Positions 47,360 to 58,634 of a stretch of DNA of 64,000 nucleotides are shown in pieces (position 1 is the first letter of the stretch; every line of letters starts with the position of its first letter). The DNA comes from Entonaema liquescens. Its lineage: Eukaryota > Ascomycota > Sordariomycetes > Xylariales > Xylariaceae. The notes beneath the pieces are model-generated. The model was not told the origin of the DNA, searched no databases, and saw nothing but the letters and a program-made list of their open reading frames with translations. The stretch covers positions 2,542,001 through 2,606,000 of the forward strand of contig CADCSX010000001.1 in NCBI GenBank assembly GCA_902805475.1, written 5' to 3'. The position numbers and the translations under genes were made by a program.

Positions 47360-48463
47360 ACTGATGATTCTAGTTAAAAATCATGGCATTATGAAGTGGG
47401 AGACACAGCCGAGCGAAGAATTTGTTGTGTACGGCATGGTGCATATGATGGATTTGAGGGCTATGCATCTGATTCTCTGCGATCGCCGCCTTCGCCGTTT
47501 GCCGCGGACATAGGCCTGTTGTTTTTACTGGAGGCGTTTATGGAGTTTTCAAGTTGCCTACGAAAAGCAAGGTTCCTTTTTCTGGTCTTTTAACGACACA
47601 CATCAGATCTTTCGCTATTAGTTTTTTGGTGATATCCCTATGGGCTATTTCGGACTTGGAACTGGGTGGAATTGTAACGAACGTAGTTTCGCACTTTCAT
47701 CCCCATGTCTATGTATTATATATTAGTGCAGATAGAAGCCTCGAGGCAAGGCAAAAAAAAGGCAAAGCCATCGCTATATTAATTAACACTGTCAGACAGT
47801 CATCTGCTAATTATTTATTCGGCTTCACTACTTGGCTTGTTTGTATCCTGTGATTTGATCTCGTTTGCTTTGCTGGAATAGTGTTAAGAGTATATTCATT
47901 GTATTGAAGCTATTTACGCTGCCACGTTAACATGTCTATGTTATGAACCTATTCTTTGTTCATAATATGCTTGATACCTACCCACCTAATAATAATAGTG
48001 CTAGTAAAAGGATACATGTGTTAATAATTTAGAAAGATTTGATTCAGGTAGACAAAGGTTTATCTCCTTTTACAACATGCATTAGGGGTTTGGTAGGAAG
48101 TACTTTGTACCTATCTGAGAGCTCCTACCTAATTGAAGCTCTGGTGTTGAATCATCTGCCAGGTGGAGCTTAAAGCCACGCACCGCCACGACCCCCACCT
48201 GACAGCCCGCCAACTCGGTTGGTCATTCAAGTAACCCTTGGCCCGTGCGCACACGACTTGGGGCCACAACCCTCACACAAAAAATTCCTGTAATCACTCG
48301 GGGCTAGTGCAGTGCAAACCTAAGCGAAGCCTTCAACCAAATTATCCACCTCTGGAAATTCAACAACCCCCCCCATCTCAATCCAGAACAATTTCGCTCT
48401 TCGACAGCGACAACCCACATTCGATCAGCGAAACTTCTTGAGACCATCAACCCGACCGAAATC
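47360..48463. other. Intergenic region between the C2H2 gene and RPS15
   Basis: The first 500 bp follow the C2H2 stop and have no recognised coding content. The RPS15 promoter side (48240-48463) is C-rich. No other feature is recognised. Confidence 0.4.
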
Positions 48464-49256
<793 letters not shown>

Positions 49257-50144
49257 TCTGTCTGTGGAAAGTTGGAGGGTTCTTGCACTTGCATTCATGG
49301 ATTGGGCGAACGGAACGGTTCTTTCTCGGTAGATAGGCAAAAAATGACCATCAACCGAATGCGCTACATGATAATGATATGAGATCAGTCTGCGCTGAGC
49401 ACATTACTACATGGATTTCTTTTATGACGTGACTGCTGTGTACATTGTAGTCTTCGCCTATTCACTTGACGATACGATGTCTACGTAATTAAGCTATAGG
49501 AGTCTCAATAACTAGCACAATCTAATCCCCTACCCCTGAATTTTATTGAATTGCCAAGTTGGACTGAATATTGGCTAACCCATGCCTATTAACGTCGTTT
49601 GTCTCTTAATGGCCTGCGTGCTTGCCCATATATGAAATGCAGGTCTTTTGGGGAAATACCCTGATCATGTCGAAACTTGATATGATACTGCTAGCTACTT
49701 AAAGGCATTTGACAATTCCCTTGAAGCTTATCTAGATTGGACTGCCTATATCATACTCTCTACTTTGAGATATTAGCTTCATCCTGTTCATGTAGATCCA
49801 ATCTAGGTAAATATCTCGTCCATCCACTTAGCCCCTAAGTCTTCTGCTCTTCTACTTAGTAGGATCACCGCTAATTAATAGAGCTCGGGGTAAGTCGTTT
49901 CCAATATGTCCTTGCCCGCTATGCGTAGTTCTTTAAATGGGATATGCTTGGTATCATACTTGAACAGGATATCAGGTACCTCGAAAGACGGGGATAGACA
50001 CTTTAACATGTCTCATAAGTATTGAATATAGTCAGTTACTGAACAACAAAATAACGAGGCCATTACTTAGATAGCCATCTGCTTGTTAAGAGCCTTTCTA
50101 TGATATGTACATTTGCCGCGCAGAGGTGTGTATGCACCCACCCC
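49257..50144. other. Convergent intergenic region (RPS15 and complex I subunit)
   Basis: About 890 bp of AT-rich DNA between two converging genes. No coding frame or RNA is recognised. Confidence 0.4.
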
Positions 50145-50901
50145 TTACGAAGTCTCTTGCTTTTGCTTCTGCTCTTGCGCCTTGGCCTTCGCCACCAAGG
50201 CCTTGATTTTCCGCTCCTCCTCGGCGGCGGCTTGCTGTTGGTAGTGCGCGGTGACGTGGTCGATGTTGGGGTAGTGGCCGGCTGGGACGTTCCAGGGGGA
50301 GCCCGCGTAGAGCAGTCTGTTTTGGAAAGAGGACCGGATTAGTAACGAAATCCTCGACTTATACTCTTTCTTTTTTTTTTTTTTACAATATTCCTTTCCT
50401 GTGATATGGCGATAGAGGGAGAGAGATACGTACTCCGGCGTCTTGAGTTCGACGTGCTTGCTCTTGCCCGCGTTTAGCAGTAGGTGCTTGTCGTGGGCGG
50501 CCTGCTCGATCATGTTGGTGCGCAGCGTGTTGCGCAGCTCCCAGTCGTTGAAGTACTCGAAGCTCCGCAGCCACTTGGACAGGCTCGACTCCTCGCCGTC
50601 GGCGCCCGGCCGCGAGATCGAGTACGCGAGGTAACCCGCGGGAACGGAGGCGGCGAAGACGTAGAACGCTGTCTATTAGTTTGTTTCTTGTCGTTAGTGG
50701 GCCTAGCTAGCTTTTTTCACTTTGTGGTTGTGGACTCGGACGTACTCCTAGTCCCTCCGCGACTTCGGGTGCGTGGTGGTGGTGGTCGTGGTCGTGACCA
50801 TGGCTGTGATCGGAGGCATAGGAGCGCGAGGTTCGTGGTGGTGTACTCGTGGGCCGCGCGCGCCTGGCTGCGATGGCGGCTCTTGTCCGGAGAGCCTGCA
50901 T
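50145..50901 (-). CDS. Mitochondrial complex I accessory subunit (17.8 kDa type)
   Basis: Exons 50901-50746, 50672-50434 and 50316-50145 give 188 codons. The N-terminus is a mitochondrial targeting sequence (M-Q-A-L-R-T-R-A-A-I-A-A-R-R-A-R-P), followed by a His-rich segment. One membrane helix follows (A-F-Y-V-F-A-A-S-V-P-A-G-Y-L-A-Y). Then come the conserved M-I-E-Q-A-A-H-D-K-H-L-L and E-L-K-T-P-E-L-L-Y-A-G-S-P-W-N-V-P-A-G segments and a charged helical tail. This agrees, from memory, with the Neurospora 17.8-kDa subunit of NADH:ubiquinone oxidoreductase, a fungal membrane-arm accessory protein. Intron ends are GTACGT...TAG and GTACGT...CAG. The gene is divergent from SIL1. Confidence 0.85.
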
Positions 50902-51489
50902 CTCGGATGTTGTGGTAAATGTGGGATGCCAATTGGCTTCGGAATGATGTCGTCAAGCTGTGATAACGAGCTTCTGGATGTTCCCGTTTAAAGGCGCTGG
51001 AATTGAGGCATAATGGTGGGGGCACTTTGACCAATGAGCATTGCGTAATGGGTAAGCTTTAATGTGTTAATAGTATGTTTGTACTGTACTACAAACTGTA
51101 CTGCAGGATTTAGTACATATCAAAGTACCTCAGTGTATGCATGCATGTAAGTCCCGTCTGCGACTGAATTCAACCCCTGTGTAATTTCTATATTGTTAAC
51201 TTGAATATGTAAGTTAATTCGAATAGTATAAGAGGAATATGTGAAAGTCCGTTTATATTTCTATATGATTCTTCATGTTACTGTTCCACCCCGTCTTAGT
51301 TCCTAAGGCTTAGCCATACTCGTCGTCGTGGCCAGTTTAGCTATTGCAAACTGTCCTAAACAAGACATTGCCACATCACTCACTTACAAAACCGACTTAT
51401 ATGACTTATACCTTAGCACTTATAAAGTGACCTCACCTAATCAACCAATCGATCTCTTCATTTCACTTTTTTCATTCAACACAAATAGA
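50902..51489. promoter_or_regulatory. Divergent promoter of the complex I subunit gene and SIL1
   Basis: These 588 bp lie between two start codons. The centre (51050-51280) is AT-rich with gtactgtactac-type words. The SIL1 side ends in a C/T-rich, TCA-rich leader before the ATG at 51490. No other coding feature is seen. Confidence 0.4.
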
Positions 51490-52743
51490 ATGAGGTACTC
51501 ATATAATCATATTATGAAAAAGGTCGCTGTCGCAACATTAGTTGCTTCATCCGCCTTCTCATTTACATACGCTTCGTCTCCTCCGGCCGAATCACCATCC
51601 GCAGAGGCCGAACTTATATGTCACACTGACAACCCTGCCGAATGCTATCCAAAAGTCTTTTCTGCTACAGAGGAATTCCAAACCGTCCACGATGATCAGG
51701 ATCTTCCGCCGGGTTTGCACGTCCAGCTAGATATCCAAACCGGGAAGAAACAAGCCAAGCTATATAACCCCACGGAGGAAAACCTGGCTCTGGAAGGTTT
51801 ACCGGTAGATCGCTCCGTCGTCATCGTAGACTCGGAACCGCCCCAGGACGATAAACCGCAGATTCCCTCCGGCGCACCAGCCTACGAGCCCGTGGGCGTG
51901 GTCAAAGCGCCGAAGGAGAAAAACGAAGGTTTCATCCAGGCTCTCGAAACGGTCAAAGCATCAGGCGCAGCCCAACCGGACGAACTTGACAAAGCGCTAG
52001 AAGACCTGGAGGACCTATCTCACGGGATATACTACGGGCTCCAAATCGCCGAGGACCCCGACGCCCTGCACGCGCTCTTCTGCCTCCTCACAGCCCGCGA
52101 CGCCACACAAGCAGACCGGCCGCTAGACCAGCGCACCGACTTCCTCGCATCCTCCATCCTGGCATCGTCTATCCGGAACAACAAGCCCGCTCTCCGCGCC
52201 CTCGAGCAATCCTGGGACTCCCTCCTGGAAAAAGTCTGCGACCCCTCTTCTTCTTCTTCATCTTCTACTTTGAAATCAGAGCTCTTCGCAAACCTCCAAC
52301 CTACCTCCCCCCCAGGCTCCGCCGCCGAGTCCGCCGAATCCCACGCCACGCGGCTGAACCTCGCGGTCCTCGACGGCCTGCTCAAGAGCCCGGCGATCGC
52401 GGCGCAGTTCCTCGCGCACGACGGCATGCGGCACTTCCTCGCGATCTTGCTCCGCGCGGACCCCGTCTGGGACGCGCGCAAGGCCAAGGTCGCCCGCATC
52501 GTGTCGGACGTGTTCCTCGACGAGGACGTCGGCGCCGTGCTGGGCGTGTGGCCGACGGCCGCGCGCGTAAGCGAGGCTAGCGTGTGCGAGGCCGGGTCCC
52601 TGGAGGAGGGCTGCTGGGAGTACCACTTGGAGGTTATTAGTCGGGGGCCTGAGGCCCCGGATTGGAGTCGGCCGCTACTGGACTTGGTAAGGCAGAGACG
52701 GGCGGAGAAGCCAGCGGCACAGCATACGCGGGATGAATTATGA
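51490..52743 (+). CDS. SIL1: Sil1-type nucleotide exchange factor for BiP/Kar2
   Basis: The single exon has 417 codons from the ATG at 51490; a second ATG at 51514 would also give a good signal peptide (M-K-K-V-A-V-A-T-L-V-A-S-S-A-F-S-F-T-Y-A). The mature protein starts with the Sil1 hallmark L-I-C-H-T-D-N-P-A-E-C-Y-P-K-V-F and L-P-P-G-L-H-V-Q-L-D. Armadillo-like helical repeats follow (L-E-D-L-S-H-G-I-Y-Y-G, A-L-R-A-L-E-Q-S-W). The last four residues are R-D-E-L, an ER retrieval signal of the HDEL type. Sil1 releases ADP from the ER Hsp70. A Ser run (52243-52266) sits in a loop. The frame is open upstream to 51328, but that part has no signal character. Confidence 0.92.
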   Translation: MRYSYNHIMKKVAVATLVASSAFSFTYASSPPAESPSAEAELICHTDNPAECYPKVFSATEEFQTVHDDQDLPPGLHVQLDIQTGKKQAKLYNPTEENLALEGLPVDRSVVIVDSEPPQDDKPQIPSGAPAYEPVGVVKAPKEKNEGFIQALETVKASGAAQPDELDKALEDLEDLSHGIYYGLQIAEDPDALHALFCLLTARDATQADRPLDQRTDFLASSILASSIRNNKPALRALEQSWDSLLEKVCDPSSSSSSSTLKSELFANLQPTSPPGSAAESAESHATRLNLAVLDGLLKSPAIAAQFLAHDGMRHFLAILLRADPVWDARKAKVARIVSDVFLDEDVGAVLGVWPTAARVSEASVCEAGSLEEGCWEYHLEVISRGPEAPDWSRPLLDLVRQRRAEKPAAQHTRDEL

Positions 52744-53093
52744 GAAAAAGAAAAAAGAAAAGAAGAGAAATTATGGATTACCTAATCTAGGGGGAAATTT
52801 ACTGTTTAAGTTTACGGTCATAACAAAGCATAGTGAGGCGTTTGGGATAACCAAAGTTTTGTAATTCTGTTAGTTATTATTTTACTGTTTCTTCATTTTA
52901 CCCCCTGACGAATACCCAGGCCGCAGCTATCTCATATCGAGGCTGCAGCACACTACATAGAGGACATATATATATGTACATATATCTTGGTACAGAATTA
53001 CCTGAGTAATGTCCGAACCAATGTTTTACATGTACATTATATATGCGTGCCCCCTCATTGCACCATGTAGTAGGTATTCATCAGGGCTACGGG
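52744..53093. other. Convergent intergenic region (SIL1 and Clr5 gene)
   Basis: These 350 bp are AT-rich, with a tatatatatgtacatatat stretch near 52968-52985. No coding or RNA signal is seen. Confidence 0.4.
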
Positions 53094-54657
53094 TCATACT
53101 TTTAGGTTGGCCATGTCTTCCATGACTTCATCCCAGCGTGTTTCGAAGTCAGCGCGCACTTTTTGCGCATCTTCTACTCTGCCAACACGGTGAAGGAAAC
53201 TCTGTAGTGTGGCGAGCAAGGTCACCGTGGCGTTATCATTACGCCCAAACTCCTTCTCGCAGATCTCTAGGCTCTCCGTCATCAGCTCAACAGCCTTTTC
53301 AGCACTTACCTCGTAACTCGTCGGTAGGGTTCGTAACATATTATAGCAGCTGAACCGTGCTAACCGCGGGTCCTTCCCCCACTCGTCTCGATTAACGTAC
53401 GCGCAGAAGCTGCTGCTTCTGTCGGCTTGTTGTGAAGGTTCGTCAACCACGACAAGTGATGTCGCAGTAGATCGATATCTTTCTTCATAGCGTCCCGTTC
53501 TATATCAGCCGGCGGCTCCGGTGAATCCTCAAGGTCTACAATAAGACCTTTCATATACTTTTGTGCTGTATGCATTTCGATGAAGTTGCTGTTGATCATG
53601 GCTCGATATATCGTTGCTAGCCATGTCGGTTTGAGGCGGCTATTGGCTTGCACGACCTGCAGGAAGCCCTGTATGATTAGGCCGATAAACTCCGTTATTT
53701 CGGCTGGGCTGGAGCCCTTGAATCGTATAAATAATAAGTGTAGGGGATGTCTAGGACCCAAAACGATCCGAGACATGTGGCACCCGTAGTTAATTAAGGA
53801 CTCGGCAAGGCCTGGTCCGCATTGTAGAAGTGCTCCCAGGGCAAGACACGTTTCGACGAGCAGTGATGGGTCTTGCCGTGACATAACTTCTCCATAGTCG
53901 TCGAAGGTTATCCTTATCATGCGGAAACCTTGTTCTGTGAAGCCGTTAACAAATAGTTGTCTAGCAGATGACACGGGGTCCAGCCACGTTCTTGGCCGCC
54001 GTGGAAATACAAGTTCCTTGTCGGCCGTGAGCTGCCAGAGGAATCCTTCTAAGGCGCCCCTGACGTAGCTTCGCACTATCTGCATACACTCTTCAGGAAG
54101 CCGCAAACTATCGGGAGCCTCTATGCGTCTCGGCACTGACACCTGCACTAGTTCAGGGGACGGAGTACGGCATATGATTTCTTCTATGCTACGCTTCTGG
54201 GCATCGGCTTCCATCTCACCGGAGAGGATCGCCTGGAGTTCCTTGCGGCTGGTGGGCGAGGCCCGTCGGAGGTACGCGGCGAGCCTATCAGCATCGACCT
54301 TGCGGCCATGAACGAAGGATACCGATGGCTTGCCGACGGCGGCGCGGCGATTCCGTTGAACTAGAAGCTCAGCCACCTGATGAGCTCTTAGTTTCTTATG
54401 TAGGCCCCATCTGTTGAAGCGGATCTTGTACATTTTTTCCCTAAGTGTCGGGTTAGAGGAATAAGTTAGTGGTTTATTTACTCGCTAGGGTCCCGGGTAG
54501 GGGCTTACGTCGCGAAAAAGTAATAATCTTCTCGCATAATACGCATGACCTCTTTCAAGCTCTTGTTCTGTTCTAGGTACAAGGCTGTGATAGTGTCTCG
54601 GTAGTTGTTCCAATCCCCGTCCTTTGCAGGACCATTGTATCGCTGAGGCGTGCTCAT
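53094..54657 (-). CDS. Clr5-domain protein with a helical repeat C-terminus, one-base frameshift
   Basis: Exon 1 (54657-54509) starts M-S-T-P-Q-R and encodes W-N-N-Y-R-D-T-I-T-A-L-Y...L-K-E-V-M-R-I-M. Exon 2 (from 54440) continues T-E-K-M-Y-K-I-R-F-N-R-W-G-L-H-K. Together they are a full Clr5 domain (about 55 residues), a probable DNA-binding module named after fission yeast Clr5. The rest is alpha-helical and ends with a TPR-like part (L-T-N-L-H-N-K-P-T-E-A). After L-I-E-T-S-G-G the frame hits a stop at 53360. One base more in the run C5 at 53376-53380 (G5 on the coding strand) would give G-G-K-D-P-R-L-A-R-F-S-C-Y-N-M-L and run to TGA at 53094 (498 codons). A 41-bp intron is possible but shorter than usual. 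Confidence 0.75.
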
Positions 54658-56218
54658 GACGGTTGTAGTCAGTCTGCTGTATACCTATCTCAGAGAGATA
54701 GTCACAGATAGTCTGAAGTTCAAGTTTTGTTTGGTCGGGGGATAATTCGGATCCATTCACCTTCTTTTCCAAGCTCATACCCAGGATCGTATGCAGCCTG
54801 ACGAGGGTTGAAAGATAGATAAGCATTGTTATATACCCGTAAGGAAAAGCGCGCAAAGGGAAATATCCCGTGCGAGGTTGCAGAGGATGCCGCGTGTGTT
54901 GTGTTCTCGATATAGACGGTGGAGCGGACTTAATAGACAAAATAGGCATAATCGAAGTCTTGTCACCTCCTGCTTCATTACGTCGCATCGTCTACAACAG
55001 GAACGACATGTTCGGAATAGGCGTGTCTCCAATAAGGCTGGCCTTTATATTAGTCAGGCTAGGGCGGCCATGGCGATTCGCGAATTGAGAATCCTTGTCG
55101 CACCAGCAGTGCAACCGTCAGGGGGTCGCGTCCAGAATTTGCCCTGGGCACTGACGTCGAATGACACACGTGGTGTAGTCGCTGAACTCTAGTCCATCTA
55201 AACCATTTTTAGCTAATATCTAACGCGGCATATTAATAAGGCCGTCGATCGACACTCGTTTCAATCACCCCCGATGGATGTTTGGTTTGTTTGAAAGGCT
55301 TAGTAAAGTTAACCCTAGGGGTTAGGATGTTGGTCCTAGGGCTTCCACTTCCGTAGGCTTGCCCCAGGAGGATGAAGGATCATAAAACATGAACGAATAG
55401 GCAGCTAGTGCATACGTGAGTATCCCCAGTTCGCTAACTCCTATTGGATGGAGTCAGCTTACCTAAACCTATTGTATAATAGTTGGTCTTTGTTCTAAAG
55501 AGGACCTAGGGACTTAATCTTGGCCATGGTTTCAACCCTCAGATGCGGAGTTCACTTCTAGGCTTCCACTCTACCTATAGAGTATAATGTTACCTGCATA
55601 TGATCCCCCCAGCCGCGACATAAATCTGAGCTAGAATAGGCCGCTGGATGTCGGTGGGTGACATTTATTCGTGCCGGAGTACGCGGAGTTCTTATTCCAG
55701 CCCTTCCAAATGTCTAAGCTACCTAAGTTGCTGGATGTAAGTTGTGAGTATGCTGTATAGTAGGTTAGGATCTTCTCTCGGCCACGGTAGTATCGATTCA
55801 ATGAAAACCTTTCTAGGCGAATTATATCACGTTGGGGTCAACGGGCTATTATCACGCTTCTCGAATAGCTCCGTATAGCTGTTGAGCAATGACGACAAGA
55901 CTCTGGTCGGGACCCTTGGCGGTCATGCGACAATGGCGTGTGCCTATCCGGACAGCAACGGCCTCGGATTTTCATCGACGATAAACAAGAATCCTTCGGC
56001 CTTTCTTAAGAGTGCAAAACGGAGAGAAGATAGCCGTGCGCTGTGTTGATGGTTGTAGACTAGGAAAGCTACATTTTATTTGCACCCTGATGGTTGTTGG
56101 CAGATCTCCGATATAGTTAGCCTAGGTATCAGGTTATTTTAATTGTCAATGTGCAACTCGTCGATGGTGACTGATATTCGTATTCTTGACAGATAGGGCT
56201 TGTCTGTACAACCACGAT

Positions 56219-56254
56219 CCAGCCTCCAGCCTCCAGCCTCCAGCCTCCAGCCTG
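56219..56254. repeat. 7-bp minisatellite (CCAGCCT)n
   Basis: The unit ccagcct repeats five times head to tail, the last copy running into a variant (ctgcagcg). The array is about 36 bp long in noncoding DNA. Confidence 0.85.
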
Positions 56255-56788
56255 CAGCGAGGTACGTTGTGCTGTTGTGCTATTGTACTGTTGTGCTAGG
56301 CAACACGTGGATATTTCTTAGAATAGTCTGGGTGGCTGTCCCCCCGTAGTGCCAGCATGTGATTCTAGAGAGGCTGAGATGAATAATACCTACGCGGGAT
56401 ATACATAGGTTCTCCAAGACCGGCGAACTAGTTTTTGTCAAACTTCGGTTGTCGGCAACCCCCGTCAGCAGTATCGCCAGACAGACCCCACGTTTCTCTA
56501 AGACCATGCTGCCTATAAGGAAACCGTGCTGCAACTCTTTAAAAACTTAGGCATGATAAAGGGGTGAATGCTACATACAATACTTACTCTCTGACATACT
56601 ATCATCATGTTAGAATGTTGATTCAGGAGGATGGTAGTATACAGAAGTTGTTGGGGCTTTAATGCGATGCGATGGTACCCCCTATAGTTTAGTACTGCCT
56701 ATAGTTAAGTTCCTGTAATTCGACAGGATCACATGGTGGAACTATGATCGGTATGTGTGCTATGTAGGGTTTAGATCGAACAGACATG

Positions 56789-56820
56789 TTTTACGGTTTT
56801 ACGGTTTTACGGTTTTACGG
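56789..56820. repeat. 8-bp tandem repeat (TTTTACGG)x4
   Basis: Four perfect copies of ttttacgg run from 56789 to 56820, directly followed by a G-rich stretch (ggggctgtgggggagggg). It is not a canonical fungal telomere unit (TTAGGG). Confidence 0.9.
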
Positions 56821-58634
56821 GGGGCTGTGGGGGAGGGGAGTACCTTAACCGGGGCTGTGATGTGAATTCGAGTACGGGGATGGGGATTGAATCAGATGTG
56901 CCGGTAATGAGGCTGTGGGAAACACAAACTTCCTGCAATGCTAAGCTTGTCTATCGAACGGAACACGAAAAGCCGGTTCTATATTAATAATTATTGACTG
57001 ATTCGCATATTAATGCGACTTGTGTTTGAAGATGGGGGTCAATATTACCATCTTATTAATCAGTGGACGGCGAACTACTATGTATAAGTGCGAATAGTTG
57101 GTAGTTAGGTAAATATCATCTGTGTTGTTCCGTGGTAATGGGAAAATCCGATCGCAAGGCATATTAAGTAAATGGATGAGAATGGCAGCATCCTCTAACA
57201 AATATGTCGAACATATGGCATATGAGACACCAATCAAGTAGCCGATTGGTGTTTATTGGTGTCTCATCGGTGTTGTAAGAGAAATCAGAAACAATAGAGA
57301 GGCCAGTTAAGATGGCCTGAAGTTGCCTTACTATGTAGGTAGGCATAACTATAAGGTAGTTATTTCTTTAGGTAACTACCTAGGTACATGTACCTCTTAG
57401 GCTGTCTGCACGGACCACTTATAATCAACTCAAAGAAACTGCTGACTCACATAGTATATTGGATGACCCACCTCTCTCTGTGTAAGTCCGATTTAATAGG
57501 TTCCACGAAATTTGAAATGGTTACACTGTTGTACTGTTGTAGTCCCATCAATCCTCTTTTTTTTTCTCTTCGTTTTTCCCAAATTCCGCCACTCGATAAT
57601 GTGTATGCACAACATTCATCCATCTTCGTTCGGCACCAACAACAAAATAGCTTCCGTATCTATGTTTACCGCCTGCACATGCAGTGTACCATAGAATACA
57701 CCATAGCGTAACATGCAAAGGCACGGGAAGTGTGGACCCCCTCCGCAGAGTCGCAGCCGCGATGCCAATACATTACCGCCCAACCGTTGTCTAGTTGTCT
57801 CTTGGCTTAGCAATGTCCGACCAATGGGGGCTATGCTGTCCTACAACTCGGCGGCTACATCTAACGCTCATCTGCCTCAACCCCAAATTCCACCATCCAG
57901 AAGCTTCCTATGGCCTCTCGTCAGTAGCCGCGAGGTCGTCGTTTAAGCCCCCAGCACCGCACTAATATGGCGTTGGCTTGATGTCGTGTAATGAGGGGGC
58001 CACTGATATTTGACCACTCATATATCGAATTATCGTGTTCGACCTATTAAATCGAGTAGGTTGATCGTTGGCTGATTCGAGTTTCTTATCAAATGGGCAA
58101 ATGAGCAAATGGGCTGGAATCAGATTGTTTGTACTGATGCGTAGACCGTAGGCGAGGTGACACCCTCCTTTGCCAGTCATTGTTCTCGATTCATTTAATA
58201 CTAGCCTTCGCCAGTCGTCTCGTCTTACAATGACTTCTTACATCTGATTCTCACTAGTGTATTGTTTTCAAGTCTTTCCTTTTTGTGTGTACAAAGACGT
58301 GCTATTTTCCTATCATGATAATACCCATTCACCTGGGATCGAATAGATGGTTCTTAATGACTTGAGCTCTTTCATTCTCTTCCACGAAACCTTCTCCTTA
58401 CGCCTAACTACTTTTGCGTGACAGTCACCTAGACAACAACCTCACCCGACATTTATCTCTACCGATTTTTTTTTTATTTTTTTTTTCATTTCATTCCATT
58501 CTTGATGCGCCGAACTTCAATGCAGGCACTTTGAATTTGGTGGAACTTTTGAGAAATACTTCAAACGCATTCTCCTTAACATTATTATTAACTACCTAGT
58601 TAGTCTTTTCATCACCTAACTTACATCATCCATC

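Larger units (their letters stand above)
54658..58634. other. 4-kb gene-poor region with minisatellites
   Basis: No gene is recognised in either strand; open frames are short and without domains. Two short tandem arrays lie at 56219-56254 and 56789-56820. A T-rich/C-rich leader (58440-58600) precedes the gene that starts at 58635. The word aactacctaggtac near 57372 repeats the common intergenic motif. Confidence 0.45.

Noticed and set aside
57388..57711. 107-codon frame in the 54.7-58.6 kb gap
   Set aside because: Low-complexity, T-rich sequence with no domain and no promoter-like leader.
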